NCBI RefSeq assembly: GCF_000420945.1 | Contig: NZ_ATVX01000005.1 | Coordinates: 124,001-188,000 of the forward strand | Reading direction: 5' to 3' | Length of the DNA: 64,000 bases | DNA from: Butyrivibrio sp. VCB2006 | Lineage (GTDB): Bacteria > Bacillota > Clostridia > Lachnospirales > Lachnospiraceae | Shown here: piece after piece, positions 45,459 to 54,576 of the stretch | Layout of the letters: each line of letters starts with the position of its first letter | Position numbering within the stretch: position 1 is the first letter of the stretch | Notes under the pieces: model-generated | What the model saw: only the letters and a program-made list of their open reading frames with translations | Databases searched by the model: none | What the model was told of the DNA's origin: nothing | Translations under genes and position numbers: made by a program

Positions 45459-46463
45459 ATGAGCACAAACATATTAGTATTGAGTGCAGGAACAAGAAAT
45501 AAGTTAGTACAGGCTTTCAAGCATGAACTTGCCAATAACGGAAAGGTTATTGCTACAGACTGTTCCAATATTGGACCGGCAATTTATGATGCCGATAAGG
45601 CTGTTATCGTTCCCAAGATCAAGGATCCTTTCTATGTAGATGAGATTTTGGGACTTTGTAAAAGAGAAAAAATAGATGGAGTATTCAGCCTCATTGACCC
45701 TGAGCTGTCTCTTCTTGCAGAGAACGCAGACAGATTCACTGAAATAGGGGTAACTCCTATTGTGTCTTCTTACGAGCTTTGCGAGACAAGCCTTGATAAA
45801 TACCAGATGTATGAGATGCTGGTTAAGCTGGGCATTCCAACAGCAAAGTGTTATCTTTCAATTGAAGACTTTGAGAATGCAATGTCAGAGGGAGATGTTA
45901 GTTTCCCTGTTTTTGTTAAGCCAAGAAAGGGAAGCGCTTCTATCAACATAAATGCAGTTGAATCCAAGGAAATGCTGATAGCTCTTTTCCATGATTATGA
46001 CGACCTTATCATTCAGGAGTATATGAAGGGCCAGGAGTATGGCGCTGATGTGTATATCGATATGATCTCAGGAAAGTGCACATCAATTTTCCTCAAGGAA
46101 AAAATTAAGATGAGAGCAGGCGAGACTGATAAGTCCGTATCTGTTAAGGATGAGAATCTCTTTAAACAGATAGTATCCTTTGTTGAGACTGTTGGTTACA
46201 GAGGAATGATCGATATAGATCTTTTCTACGATAACGCTACAGATACCTGGTATCTGTCAGAGGTTAATCCAAGATTTGGCGGCGGTTATCCACATGCTTA
46301 CGCATGCGGAGTAAACTTCCCAAGACAGATCATCAATAATCTTAAAGGAATTGAGAATCCGGTGAACATTGGCGATTACCAGGAAGGCGTGTACATGATG
46401 AAATACAATGAACTCTGTGTTCTTCCGGAAGAAAAGCTTGTTATAACCGAGCGAAATAATTAA
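45459..46463 (+). CDS. ATP-grasp ligase (CarB-like)
   Basis: The 334-residue protein has a pre-ATP-grasp Rossmann part (NILVLSAGTRNKLVQAF, KIDGVFSLIDPEL) and an ATP-grasp domain with FPVFVKPRKGSASI, IIQEYMKGQEYGADVYID and LSEVNPRFGGGYPHAYACG, the metal and ATP residues of CarB-type ligases. Such enzymes form amide or peptide bonds through an acyl-phosphate. I infer acylation of the 4-amino sugar, or another amine on the glycan, with an amino acid or similar acid. The ATG at 45459 follows GGAGGT; GTG at 45453 is rejected. Two bases separate it from the PLP enzyme gene. Confidence 0.85.
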   Translation: MSTNILVLSAGTRNKLVQAFKHELANNGKVIATDCSNIGPAIYDADKAVIVPKIKDPFYVDEILGLCKREKIDGVFSLIDPELSLLAENADRFTEIGVTPIVSSYELCETSLDKYQMYEMLVKLGIPTAKCYLSIEDFENAMSEGDVSFPVFVKPRKGSASININAVESKEMLIALFHDYDDLIIQEYMKGQEYGADVYIDMISGKCTSIFLKEKIKMRAGETDKSVSVKDENLFKQIVSFVETVGYRGMIDIDLFYDNATDTWYLSEVNPRFGGGYPHAYACGVNFPRQIINNLKGIENPVNIGDYQEGVYMMKYNELCVLPEEKLVITERNN

Positions 46464-46483
46464 GAAAAGTAAGGATAAGTAGT

Positions 46484-47581
46484 ATGCCTAAGGCACTTAT
46501 TTTGGCAAATTCATCAAGCGGTCTTTATGACTTTCGAAATGAACTGCTATTGAGACTGTTAAAGGAAGGCTATGAAGTAGTGATCAGCCTTCCTGATGAT
46601 TTAAAAAACAAAGAACTTAATGAAGAGGGCTGCAGAGTTATTCATACGGACATTAACAGGCGCGGAGTTAATCCCATTCAGGATATGGCTCTTTTCAATG
46701 CCTACAAGAAGCTTCTTAAGGCTGAAAAACCTGACGTTGTTCTTACATATACTATTAAGCCCAACATTTACGGCGGATTTGCCTGCAGATGTCTTCATAT
46801 ACCGTATATGTCCACGATTACAGGACTTGGTTCCACCTTTGAAAGAGGCGGAATGCTGCTTAAGCTCATAGTGGCCATGTATAAGGTATCACTTAAGAAA
46901 TGCAGATGTCTCTTTTTCCAGAATGATACCAACAGAAAGATATTTGAGCAGCACGGAATCAGAGCAGGGAAACATGTGACTGTAAGCGGTTCGGGAGTTA
47001 ATCTTGAAAAACACAGATTTGAAGAATATCCCGGACATGCGGATGATATAACAAGATTCCTTTACATAGGAAGACTCATGAAGGAAAAGGGAACCGAGGA
47101 GTACCTATGCAGTGCTCAAAAGCTTCATGAGAAGTATGGAGACAAGGTATCTTTTGCGGCAGTTGGATACTTTGAGGATGATTACGAGGAACTGGTGAAT
47201 AAAGCTCAGAAGGAAGGCTATCTTAAGATGATACCTTTCCAGAAGGATATTCATCCTTATATGAAAGAGGCGGATGCCATTGTTCACCCATCCTACCATG
47301 AGGGAATGAGTAATGTCCTTATGGAGGCAGCAGCCACCGGAAGACCTGTTATCTGTTCAGACATAAGCGGATGTAAGGAAATAGTAAACAGAGATGTTTC
47401 CGGAATCCTATTTGAGCCAAGAAATAAAGAGAGCCTTTATGAAGCGTTGGAACGTTTTATGAGCCTTGACTTAGATCAGAGAAAAGAAATGGGTCTGGCC
47501 GGAAGAAAATGGGTCACAGAGCATTTTGACAGAATGCGCGTGGTTGACGCATATGTGCGAGAATTGACAGAAGTAGTATAA
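46484..47581 (+). CDS. GT4 family glycosyltransferase (PglA-like)
   Basis: The 365-residue protein has ALILANSSSGLYDFRNELL, TDINRRGVNPIQDM, LTYTIKPNIYGGF and ISTITGLGSTFERGG in the acceptor half, and FLYIGRLMKEKGTEEYL, HPSYHEGMSNVLMEAAATG (E-x7-E) and CSDISGCKEIV in the donor half. This layout is close to PglA and related enzymes that add the second sugar to undecaprenyl-diphosphate-bacillosamine, fitting the PglC-like transferase three genes upstream. Last gene of the run; a 51-bp gap follows. Confidence 0.87.
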   Translation: MPKALILANSSSGLYDFRNELLLRLLKEGYEVVISLPDDLKNKELNEEGCRVIHTDINRRGVNPIQDMALFNAYKKLLKAEKPDVVLTYTIKPNIYGGFACRCLHIPYMSTITGLGSTFERGGMLLKLIVAMYKVSLKKCRCLFFQNDTNRKIFEQHGIRAGKHVTVSGSGVNLEKHRFEEYPGHADDITRFLYIGRLMKEKGTEEYLCSAQKLHEKYGDKVSFAAVGYFEDDYEELVNKAQKEGYLKMIPFQKDIHPYMKEADAIVHPSYHEGMSNVLMEAAATGRPVICSDISGCKEIVNRDVSGILFEPRNKESLYEALERFMSLDLDQRKEMGLAGRKWVTEHFDRMRVVDAYVRELTEVV

Positions 47582-47632
47582 TAGCTATGTAATTTTTTGA
47601 TAAGAGAACATATTTAGTGTGGAGGAAACACA

Positions 47633-48949
47633 ATGAGTTTATATGAAAAGCTCCTTTCAGGAGAAGAGAAACTTTCATTAGTAGGTCTTGGCTACGTTGG
47701 TATGCCAATCGCAGTTGCTTATGCCAAGAAGATCAAGGTAGTAGGTTATGATTTCAACGCTGCCAAGGTTGAGCTATACAAGCAGGGAATTGATCCAACA
47801 AGAGAAGTTGGTAACGATGCTATCAAGGAGACAACTGTAGAATTCACAGCAGATCCTGAAAAGCTTCGCGAGTGTAAATTCCACGTTGTAGCAGTACCTA
47901 CACCTGTTAATGACGATCACACTCCTGATCTTTCACCTGTAGAGGGAGCAAGCCGTACACTTGGTAAGTACCTTACAAAGGGATCAATAGTTGTATATGA
48001 GTCAACTGTATACCCTGGTGTTACAGAGGATATCTGTGTGCCAATCCTTGAGCAGGAATCAGGCCTTAAGTGCGGCGTAGATTTCAAGGTTGGATATTCA
48101 CCAGAGCGTATCAACCCAGGTGACAAGGTACACAGACTTGATACTATTACCAAGATCGTTTCAGGTATGGATGAAGAGACCCTGGAGGAAGTAGCAAATG
48201 TATATAGCCTTGTTGCTCTTGCAGGTGTATATAAGGCTCAGTCAATCAAGGTTGCTGAGGCTGCCAAGGTTATCGAGAACTCACAGCGTGATATCAACAT
48301 CGCTTTCATGAACGAGCTTTCAATCATCTTCAACAAGATGGGTATCGACACAAAGAGCGTTCTTGAGGCAGCAGGTACAAAGTGGAACTTCCTTCCATTC
48401 AGACCGGGACTTGTTGGTGGACACTGTATCGGTGTAGACCCATATTACCTCACATACAAGGCTGAGGAACTTGGATATCATTCACAGATCATTCTCTCAG
48501 GCCGTCGTATCAACGATGACATGGGTAAATATATTGCAGAGTCAGCTGTAAAGAGACTCATTGCTAATGACATTCCTGTCAAGAACGCTAAGGTTGCAAT
48601 CCTTGGCTTTACTTTCAAGGAGAACTGTCCTGATACACGTAACACTAAGGTTATCGACATCTACAAGGAGCTTGGTGAGTACGGAATCACTCCTGTAGTA
48701 GTAGATCCTCAGGCAGATGCAGACGAAGCTAAGAGACTTTATGGTATCGAGTTTGATACACTTGATGCTGTTAAGGATATGGACGCAGTTATCATGGCTG
48801 TGGCACATGAAGATTTCAAGGAATACAAGCCAGCAGACATTGCTAAGTTCTTCAATGCTAAGCATGCTACAAAGGTATTCATGGACCTCAAGGGTATTTA
48901 CAACCTTGAAGACTACAAAGCTCCTGAGTTTGATTACTGGAGACTGTAA
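47633..48949 (+). CDS. tviB: UDP-N-acetylhexosamine 6-dehydrogenase (TviB family)
   Basis: Oxidises UDP-GlcNAc to UDP-GlcNAcA with two NAD. The 438-residue protein has LSLVGLGYVGMPIAVAYAKK, VYESTVYPGVTEDICVP, GYSPERINPGDK, AEAAKVIENSQRDINIAFMNE, and FRPGLVGGHCIGVDPYYLT with catalytic Cys265; these match TviB of the Vi-antigen pathway closely. The C-terminal domain has GFTFKENCPDTRNTK. Arginine is often CGT/CGC here, while neighbouring GT genes mostly use AGA, suggesting higher expression or a different codon history. GGAGGAAACACA precedes the ATG. The epimerase TviC follows. Confidence 0.93.
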   Translation: MSLYEKLLSGEEKLSLVGLGYVGMPIAVAYAKKIKVVGYDFNAAKVELYKQGIDPTREVGNDAIKETTVEFTADPEKLRECKFHVVAVPTPVNDDHTPDLSPVEGASRTLGKYLTKGSIVVYESTVYPGVTEDICVPILEQESGLKCGVDFKVGYSPERINPGDKVHRLDTITKIVSGMDEETLEEVANVYSLVALAGVYKAQSIKVAEAAKVIENSQRDINIAFMNELSIIFNKMGIDTKSVLEAAGTKWNFLPFRPGLVGGHCIGVDPYYLTYKAEELGYHSQIILSGRRINDDMGKYIAESAVKRLIANDIPVKNAKVAILGFTFKENCPDTRNTKVIDIYKELGEYGITPVVVDPQADADEAKRLYGIEFDTLDAVKDMDAVIMAVAHEDFKEYKPADIAKFFNAKHATKVFMDLKGIYNLEDYKAPEFDYWRL

Positions 48950-49018
48950 TTTGCAGCATGACGAGAACGAAGTGAAATCATGCGTATATCATATGGATAT
49001 ATGGAAGGATATAAGAAA

Positions 49019-49993
49019 ATGGGATTTAGAGATTTAAAATTTCCGGAAGGTTCAGTCTTCCTTGTAACAGGTGGCGCAGGATTTATCGGATCAAATATTT
49101 GTGAAGCACTTCTTGATATGGGCTATACAGTAAGATGTATGGATAACCTTTCTACAGGTCATATCGAGAACATTCAGCCTTTTATGAGCAACCCTAAATT
49201 CACATTCATCGAGAAGGACATCAGAGACCTTGATGCATGTATGGAGGCTACTAAGGGAGTAGACTACGTTTTGAATGAGGCCGCTTGGGGCTCTGTTCCA
49301 AGAAGTATTGAGATGCCTCTTTTATATGAGGAAATCAATATCAGAGGAACACTTAATATGATGGAAGCTTCAAGACAGAACGGTGTTAAGAAGTTTGTTT
49401 ATGCTTCCAGTTCTTCTGTTTACGGAGATTCTACGGTTCTTCCTAAAAAGGAAGGTCAGGAAGGAAACGTTCTTTCACCATATGCTCTTACCAAGAAGAC
49501 TGATGAGGAATACGGTAAGCTTTACAAAAAGCTCTATGGTCTTGATACATACGGACTTAGATACTTCAACGTATTCGGAAGAAGACAGGATCCAAATGGT
49601 GCCTATGCTGCTGTAATTCCTAAATTCCTTCGTCAGCTCATGAACGGAGAAACACCAACTATCAACGGTGATGGTAAGCAGTCAAGAGACTTTACTTATG
49701 TTGATAATGTAATTGAAGGTAACCTTCGTGCCTGCCTTGCATCTTCAGAAGCTGCCGGAGAGGCTTACAATATCGGTGCAGGCGGAAGAGAATTCCTGAT
49801 AGATGTTTATCACCATCTTACAGATGCACTTGGAATGGATGTTGAGCCTATCTTTGGACCACCACGTGCAGGTGATATAAGAGATTCAAATGCCGATATT
49901 TCCAAGGCAAGACTGAATCTGGGTTATGACCCATCATTTGATTTCAAGGCCGGAATTACACTGGCAATAGAATGGTACAAGGAAAACCTATGA
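49019..49993 (+). CDS. tviC: UDP-GlcNAc/GlcNAcA 4-epimerase (TviC/WbpP family)
   Basis: The 324-residue extended SDR has VFLVTGGAGFIGSNICEALL, the TviC/WbpP-type AAWGSVPRSIEMP, YASSSSVYGDST with the catalytic serine, SPYALTKKTDEEYG with Tyr-x3-Lys, and LRYFNVFGRRQDPNGAYAAV. It probably converts UDP-GlcNAcA to UDP-GalNAcA after TviB. In WbpP and TviC the first motif is AALGSVPRS; the Leu-to-Trp change is notable. The ATG at 49019 is chosen because GGAAGGA lies 9 nt upstream; earlier ATGs at 48980 and 49001 lack a site. Confidence 0.9.
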   Translation: MGFRDLKFPEGSVFLVTGGAGFIGSNICEALLDMGYTVRCMDNLSTGHIENIQPFMSNPKFTFIEKDIRDLDACMEATKGVDYVLNEAAWGSVPRSIEMPLLYEEINIRGTLNMMEASRQNGVKKFVYASSSSVYGDSTVLPKKEGQEGNVLSPYALTKKTDEEYGKLYKKLYGLDTYGLRYFNVFGRRQDPNGAYAAVIPKFLRQLMNGETPTINGDGKQSRDFTYVDNVIEGNLRACLASSEAAGEAYNIGAGGREFLIDVYHHLTDALGMDVEPIFGPPRAGDIRDSNADISKARLNLGYDPSFDFKAGITLAIEWYKENL

Positions 49994-50024
49994 TGGCTGA
50001 TGCCTCATATGATACGGATATTAT

Positions 50025-50774
50025 ATGAAAATCGCAATTCGAATGGATGACATCACACCTGATATGGACTTTGAGAAGTTCTACAAGTTCAAGGCAATCT
50101 TGGACAAGCATGATATCAAGCCCCTTATTGGTGTGGTGCCTGATAATAAAGACAAGAAATTAAAAAAGAGTGCCCCCAGAGAGGACTTCTGGGAGTACAT
50201 CAGAGGTCTTCACCAGCAAGGCTGGGTAGTAGCAATGCATGGATATAATCATGTATATACTACAAGGGAAGCAGGAATGTTCCCCATAAGCGATAAGTCT
50301 GAGTTTGCAGGCGTAGCTTATCCCAGACAGGATGAAATGATTAGGGAAGGAAAGCGCATACTTAAGAGTCATGGAATAATCACTGACTTTTTCATGGCGC
50401 CTTCACATTCCTATGACAGAAATACCCTGAAAGCTCTCAAAGTAAACGGCTTTTACAGAATTACAGATGGCTTTGGCACTCAGCCCTATGAGATGGATGG
50501 AATAACCTTTTATCCGATTTCTGTTAGTAAGGCCAAGACTTTATCCAGTAAGGAAGAGGGTATAGTTACATTTGTATATCATGCAGGTACTATGTCAGAC
50601 AGAGACTTTGATGCCTTTGAGAAGCTCTTTAGCAGAGCGGATGTGGTATCTTATGACGAATTCATGCATTACGATTCACAAATCCGGGGACTTAAGGAAG
50701 AAGCCCAGGAGTTTTTGACTGCTAAAGCCAAATTTTATGCAGTCAGATTAAAAAGAAACCTTTCAAAGAAATAA
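50025..50774 (+). CDS. DUF2334-like polysaccharide deacetylase-fold protein
   Basis: The 249-residue protein has KIAIRMDDITPDMDF (Asp-Asp of the carbohydrate-esterase-4-like metal site), VVAMHGYNHVYTT with the H-G-x-x-H metal ligands and FFMAPSHSYDRNTLKAL, the order of DUF2334 and distant polysaccharide deacetylases. No signal peptide or membrane helix is seen, so it would act in the cytoplasm, perhaps on a lipid-linked intermediate or a nucleotide sugar. That location is unusual for a polymer deacetylase. Substrate unknown. Confidence 0.78.
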   Translation: MKIAIRMDDITPDMDFEKFYKFKAILDKHDIKPLIGVVPDNKDKKLKKSAPREDFWEYIRGLHQQGWVVAMHGYNHVYTTREAGMFPISDKSEFAGVAYPRQDEMIREGKRILKSHGIITDFFMAPSHSYDRNTLKALKVNGFYRITDGFGTQPYEMDGITFYPISVSKAKTLSSKEEGIVTFVYHAGTMSDRDFDAFEKLFSRADVVSYDEFMHYDSQIRGLKEEAQEFLTAKAKFYAVRLKRNLSKK

Positions 50775-50785
50775 GGGTGGACCAG

Positions 50786-52231
50786 ATGGAATACGGGTAT
50801 GGACAAATACGTATACTCCACGTATTAGGGGGACTTGGCGTTGGTGGAGCAGAATGCCGTATCGTTGATCTTTATCGCAATATGGATAGAGACAAGATAC
50901 AATTTGATTTCCTAGTACACTATTCGCCGGAAAAAACAGGAAAAAAGAGTCCGACTTCTGATGAACTTATGGCAGTCAGGGAGCCGGACTATTTTGATAA
51001 TAGCGTAAAAAAGCTGGGAGGCAGAATTTTCTGCGTCCCTAAGTTTGTTGGAACAAACCTTGTTGAATACAAGGCTGCGCTTAAGAGGCTTTTTAAGGAG
51101 CATCAAGGCGAGTGGAAAATGGTGCAGGGTCATATGACCAGTACAGCAGCTATTTATCTTCCTATAGCTAAGAAATCAGGTATTCCAATTTGTATCGCCC
51201 ATGCCAGAAGTGCAGGAGTAGACAATGGTGTCAAGGGAATTGCCACCAAGATATTCAGGGCCCCGCTTCAGAGGGAAGGTCTCACAGATTATAATTTCGC
51301 CTGCTCCAAGGAAGCCGGTATTGCTGTGTTCGGTAAAGATATGGTTAATGCCGGAAATGTGCGTATTATTCCAAACGCCATTGATCTTGGACATTTTACG
51401 TATAACGAAGCAGTGAGAAATAAGATCAGAAAAGAGCTTGGGGTCAGCAATGCTCTTGTAATAGGTCATGTGGGAAGCTTTAGATATGCCAAGAACCACG
51501 AATTTCTCCTTAATGTATTTGCACAGATGTGCAGGATTTTGGATAATGATGATCTTAATCAGTACAGCATGCTTCACGGCATGAGAGTCAGATTACTAAT
51601 GCTGGGCAAGGGGCCACTGATGGATGATATGAAGCATCTGGCAGACAGACTCCATATCTATGACCGCTGTATTTTTGCAGGTAATAAGAGCAATGCCAGC
51701 GAGTACTATCAGGCAATGGACTATTTCTGCTTCCCGTCAAGGTATGAAGGACTTCCTGGAAGCGTTGTTGAGGCGCAGGCAGCAGGACTTCAATGCCTTG
51801 TTTCAGATGCGATAACCCCTGAGGTTAATGTTACAGAACTTGTTTCAATGCGCAGTATTAACTCTGAGCCAAGAGATTGGGCCCGCAAGATATTGGATGA
51901 CCTTTTATTTCATGAGGATTATCATAGCGATGCCCTGGCTGAGGAAATCAAGCTCAACAAGACTCTGACCGCAATAGCAGGTGAGAGACCGGAGAGTATA
52001 TTTGAAACTGAAGATATGCCTGACTTTGATCTTCTTGATGAGGGCACAGGCTTTGAAAAGGTTAATGTTCCCAAACATGCGGATAGAGATATTCACAGAT
52101 CTATAGAGTATTCTATCGGAGATAGAAAGCAGTCTTCAGCATATATACAGGGAAAACTTAAGGCAGCAGGCTTTGATGTTAAATCCCAGGCTAAGCTTAT
52201 GGGCTTTTTCTACGAAAGAGGACATTTTTAA
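50786..52231 (+). CDS. GT4 family glycosyltransferase, EpsF-like
   Basis: The 481-residue protein has RILHVLGGLGVGGAECRIVDL (nucleotide-loop glycine motif), WKMVQGHMTSTAAIYLP and ICIAHARSAG in the first domain. The second has IGHVGSFRYAKNHEFLLNVF, MLGKGPLMDDMK and FPSRYEGLPGSVVEAQAAG (E-x7-E), then DAITPEVNVT, as in EpsF-like enzymes. The tail of about 100 residues beyond the GT fold is acidic and unassigned. The ATG at 50786 follows GGGTGG; GTG at 50777 is an alternative. Confidence 0.86.
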   Translation: MEYGYGQIRILHVLGGLGVGGAECRIVDLYRNMDRDKIQFDFLVHYSPEKTGKKSPTSDELMAVREPDYFDNSVKKLGGRIFCVPKFVGTNLVEYKAALKRLFKEHQGEWKMVQGHMTSTAAIYLPIAKKSGIPICIAHARSAGVDNGVKGIATKIFRAPLQREGLTDYNFACSKEAGIAVFGKDMVNAGNVRIIPNAIDLGHFTYNEAVRNKIRKELGVSNALVIGHVGSFRYAKNHEFLLNVFAQMCRILDNDDLNQYSMLHGMRVRLLMLGKGPLMDDMKHLADRLHIYDRCIFAGNKSNASEYYQAMDYFCFPSRYEGLPGSVVEAQAAGLQCLVSDAITPEVNVTELVSMRSINSEPRDWARKILDDLLFHEDYHSDALAEEIKLNKTLTAIAGERPESIFETEDMPDFDLLDEGTGFEKVNVPKHADRDIHRSIEYSIGDRKQSSAYIQGKLKAAGFDVKSQAKLMGFFYERGHF

Positions 52232-53433
52232 TGGATGGCACAAAGAAAAATTTGATGCTTATGGTCCCTATGCTTCATCAGGGTGGATTTGAGCGTGTGT
52301 GCGTCGCAACCGCCAAGCTGATGCAGGACTACTATAATGTTGTGGTTTGTATATTCAGCTCCAAGGATATCAACTACGATGTTACAGGACTTAATATTGT
52401 GGATATAGATGTGCCTTCCAAGAAAGGTACAGTCAACAAAATCCTCAATGTATTTAAGCGCGTCAACAAGGTTAAAAAACTTAAAAAAGAATTGAAGATA
52501 GATATTTCTTACAGCTTTGGAAGTTCTGCAAATTACGTAAATGTTCTTTCCAGAGGCAAAGAAAAGGTGCTGACAGGACTTCGATGCCAGACAGATATGG
52601 AAAGACCGGATCAGATTAAGCTCTTTTGCAGCAGATCAGATCAGGTGTTGTCCTGTTCAAGAGAAATTATGAGGCAGCTTTCATCAGATTATAATTATGA
52701 TAAGAGCTCCTATATCTACAATCCGCTTGATGTGCAGGATATTCAGGCAAAGAGCCTTGAAGAAATCACAGATTACCCCTTTGAAAATGAAGAGGGAGTT
52801 AAGGTTATATCCTGCTCTGGCAGAAATGATTACATAAAAGGAATATGGCATCTTCTTAAGGCATTTGCCCTTGTTTATAAAAAGCATCCAGAAGCGCGCC
52901 TATTGGTTTTGGGCTCCGGAAACTGGGATGAATACAAGGAACTTGCCGATAAACTTGGAGTTGGCGAAAAGGCCTCTTTTGCCGGCCTTAAAAAGAATCC
53001 TTTTGCATATGTTGGAAAATCAGATATCTATGTATGCAGCTCCAATCATGAAGGTTTTCCAAACGCAGTGCTTGAAGCAATGGCGTTAAAAAAGCCGGTT
53101 ATTTCCGCGGACTGTAAGACCGGTCCAAGAGAAATTCTTCTTTCTGATGAAGAGTACAATGAACTGGTTGCCAAAAAGCCTGACGGAGCAAGCGTTTCGG
53201 AGTGCGTTCACGGCGAGTATGGCATTCTGATCCCGGATATGGATGAGAATGTAAATATGGACCCTGAGTATATCACTGACGGCGAGAGAATACTTGCTGA
53301 TGAGATATGCAGTTTACTTGAGAGTGATAAGTCCAGAGAGTATTATAGTGATAAGGCATATGAGCGTGCCCTTGACTATGCCCCTGATAACTATAAAGAA
53401 AGCATCCACAAGATACTTTCAGAATATGAATAA
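52231..53433 (+). CDS. GT4 family glycosyltransferase
   Basis: The 400-residue protein has LMLMVPMLHQGGFERVCVATA, SYSFGSSANYVNVLS, TGLRCQTDMERP, then VISCSGRNDYIKGIWHLLKAF, VLGSGNWDEYK, and YVCSSNHEGFPNAVLEAMALK (E-x7-E) with SADCKTGPREIL, a subgroup related to GalNAc/glucosyl transferases of Gram-positive capsules. The start codon shares a base with the preceding stop. Three GT4 genes in this block have the G-G-x-E-R-V opening, so they are related. Confidence 0.86.
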   Translation: MDGTKKNLMLMVPMLHQGGFERVCVATAKLMQDYYNVVVCIFSSKDINYDVTGLNIVDIDVPSKKGTVNKILNVFKRVNKVKKLKKELKIDISYSFGSSANYVNVLSRGKEKVLTGLRCQTDMERPDQIKLFCSRSDQVLSCSREIMRQLSSDYNYDKSSYIYNPLDVQDIQAKSLEEITDYPFENEEGVKVISCSGRNDYIKGIWHLLKAFALVYKKHPEARLLVLGSGNWDEYKELADKLGVGEKASFAGLKKNPFAYVGKSDIYVCSSNHEGFPNAVLEAMALKKPVISADCKTGPREILLSDEEYNELVAKKPDGASVSECVHGEYGILIPDMDENVNMDPEYITDGERILADEICSLLESDKSREYYSDKAYERALDYAPDNYKESIHKILSEYE

Positions 53434-53454
53434 TGCTAGCAAGGCAGAAAATAT

Positions 53455-54555
53455 ATGAAATCAATAGCATTCCATTTAAATTGCCTTTGTCAGGGCGGAG
53501 CGGAAAGAGTAGTTACTAACCTGGCAAACCGCTTTGCAGAGGAAGGCATAAAAGTATATGTCGCCACAGAATGGTATGACGAGAATGAATTTGAGCTTGA
53601 TGAAAGAGTCACGAGAGTTCATGTCGGACTAAGAGAAGGCGATGAAAAAAAGAGCAGAGTTACGAAATTTCTTTTAAGGGTTAAGTACTTAAAGGAATTT
53701 GTTAGAGAGTATAAGCCGGATATTTTGGTGGCATTTGCCCACAGAGCCAATTACAGGGCTCTTATGGCGGCAGGAAACACTAAAATGCCGGTGGTTATTT
53801 CCGTGAGAATTAATCCGATTGGCTATTACGATGCCTTTTCGGATAAGATTCAGATAAAATGGCTGTTCCCAAAGGCTGCCGGATGCGTTTTCCAGACTCA
53901 GGAGCAAAAGGAGTTCTTTAAGCCATATTTGCAGGACAATTCAGTAGTAATCATGAATCCTATTAACTCCAAGTATTTCAAGGTTAAGAGGAGTGATACC
54001 CCTGATAAGTGCGTAGTTCACCACGCAAGGCTTGTGGATTTTAAGAACCAGCCGATGCTTCTTAGGGCGTTCCTTAAGGTACATGAAAAGCATCCGGACT
54101 ATGAACTTAAGGTATACGGACCGGATTCTTTTGACGGCACCAAGGAAATTCTGGAGAAAATAATAGCTGACAACAAGGCTGAAAGCTTTATTCACCTTAT
54201 GGGCCCCTGTGATAAGCTTGACGAGGAGATACCTAAGGGTGAGGTTTATGCATATTCTTCGGATTATGAAGGTATGCCCAATTCACTTCTTGAAGCCATG
54301 GCTATGGGAATGCCGGTGGTTTCAACTGATTGTCCTTGCGGCGGCCCTAAGGCTGTAATCAGAGATGGTGAAAATGGCTTTTTGATCCCGGTGGGAGATG
54401 AAGATGCTCTTGCTGACAGAATCTGTAAGCTCATCGAGGACAAAGAGCTGGCAAACAGGATGGGAGCAAAGGCCAGAGAAATTGAGCAGATCGCAAGCGT
54501 AGAAGCTATCTTTGTTCAGTGGAAAGACTATCTGGAAAAAGTGACTAGAACATGA
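53455..54555 (+). CDS. GT4 family glycosyltransferase
   Basis: The 366-residue protein has SIAFHLNCLCQGGAERVVTNL, LVAFAHRANYRALMAAG, VVISVRINPIGYYD, then VVHHARLVDFKNQPMLLRAF, and YSSDYEGMPNSLLEAMAMGMP (E-x7-E) with STDCPCGGPKAVIRDGENG. It is paralogous to the protein at 56517, sharing the opening motif and the S-T-D-C-P-C-G-G-P sequence. Standard cytoplasmic retaining GT; sugar unknown. Confidence 0.87.
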   Translation: MKSIAFHLNCLCQGGAERVVTNLANRFAEEGIKVYVATEWYDENEFELDERVTRVHVGLREGDEKKSRVTKFLLRVKYLKEFVREYKPDILVAFAHRANYRALMAAGNTKMPVVISVRINPIGYYDAFSDKIQIKWLFPKAAGCVFQTQEQKEFFKPYLQDNSVVIMNPINSKYFKVKRSDTPDKCVVHHARLVDFKNQPMLLRAFLKVHEKHPDYELKVYGPDSFDGTKEILEKIIADNKAESFIHLMGPCDKLDEEIPKGEVYAYSSDYEGMPNSLLEAMAMGMPVVSTDCPCGGPKAVIRDGENGFLIPVGDEDALADRICKLIEDKELANRMGAKAREIEQIASVEAIFVQWKDYLEKVTRT

Positions 54556-54576
54556 TAACGGAGCAAACGATTATTT

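Noticed and set aside
47597-47625. TTGATA upstream of tviB, considered as a -35 element.
   Set aside because: No acceptable -10 at 16-18 bp; the sequence there is the ribosome site.
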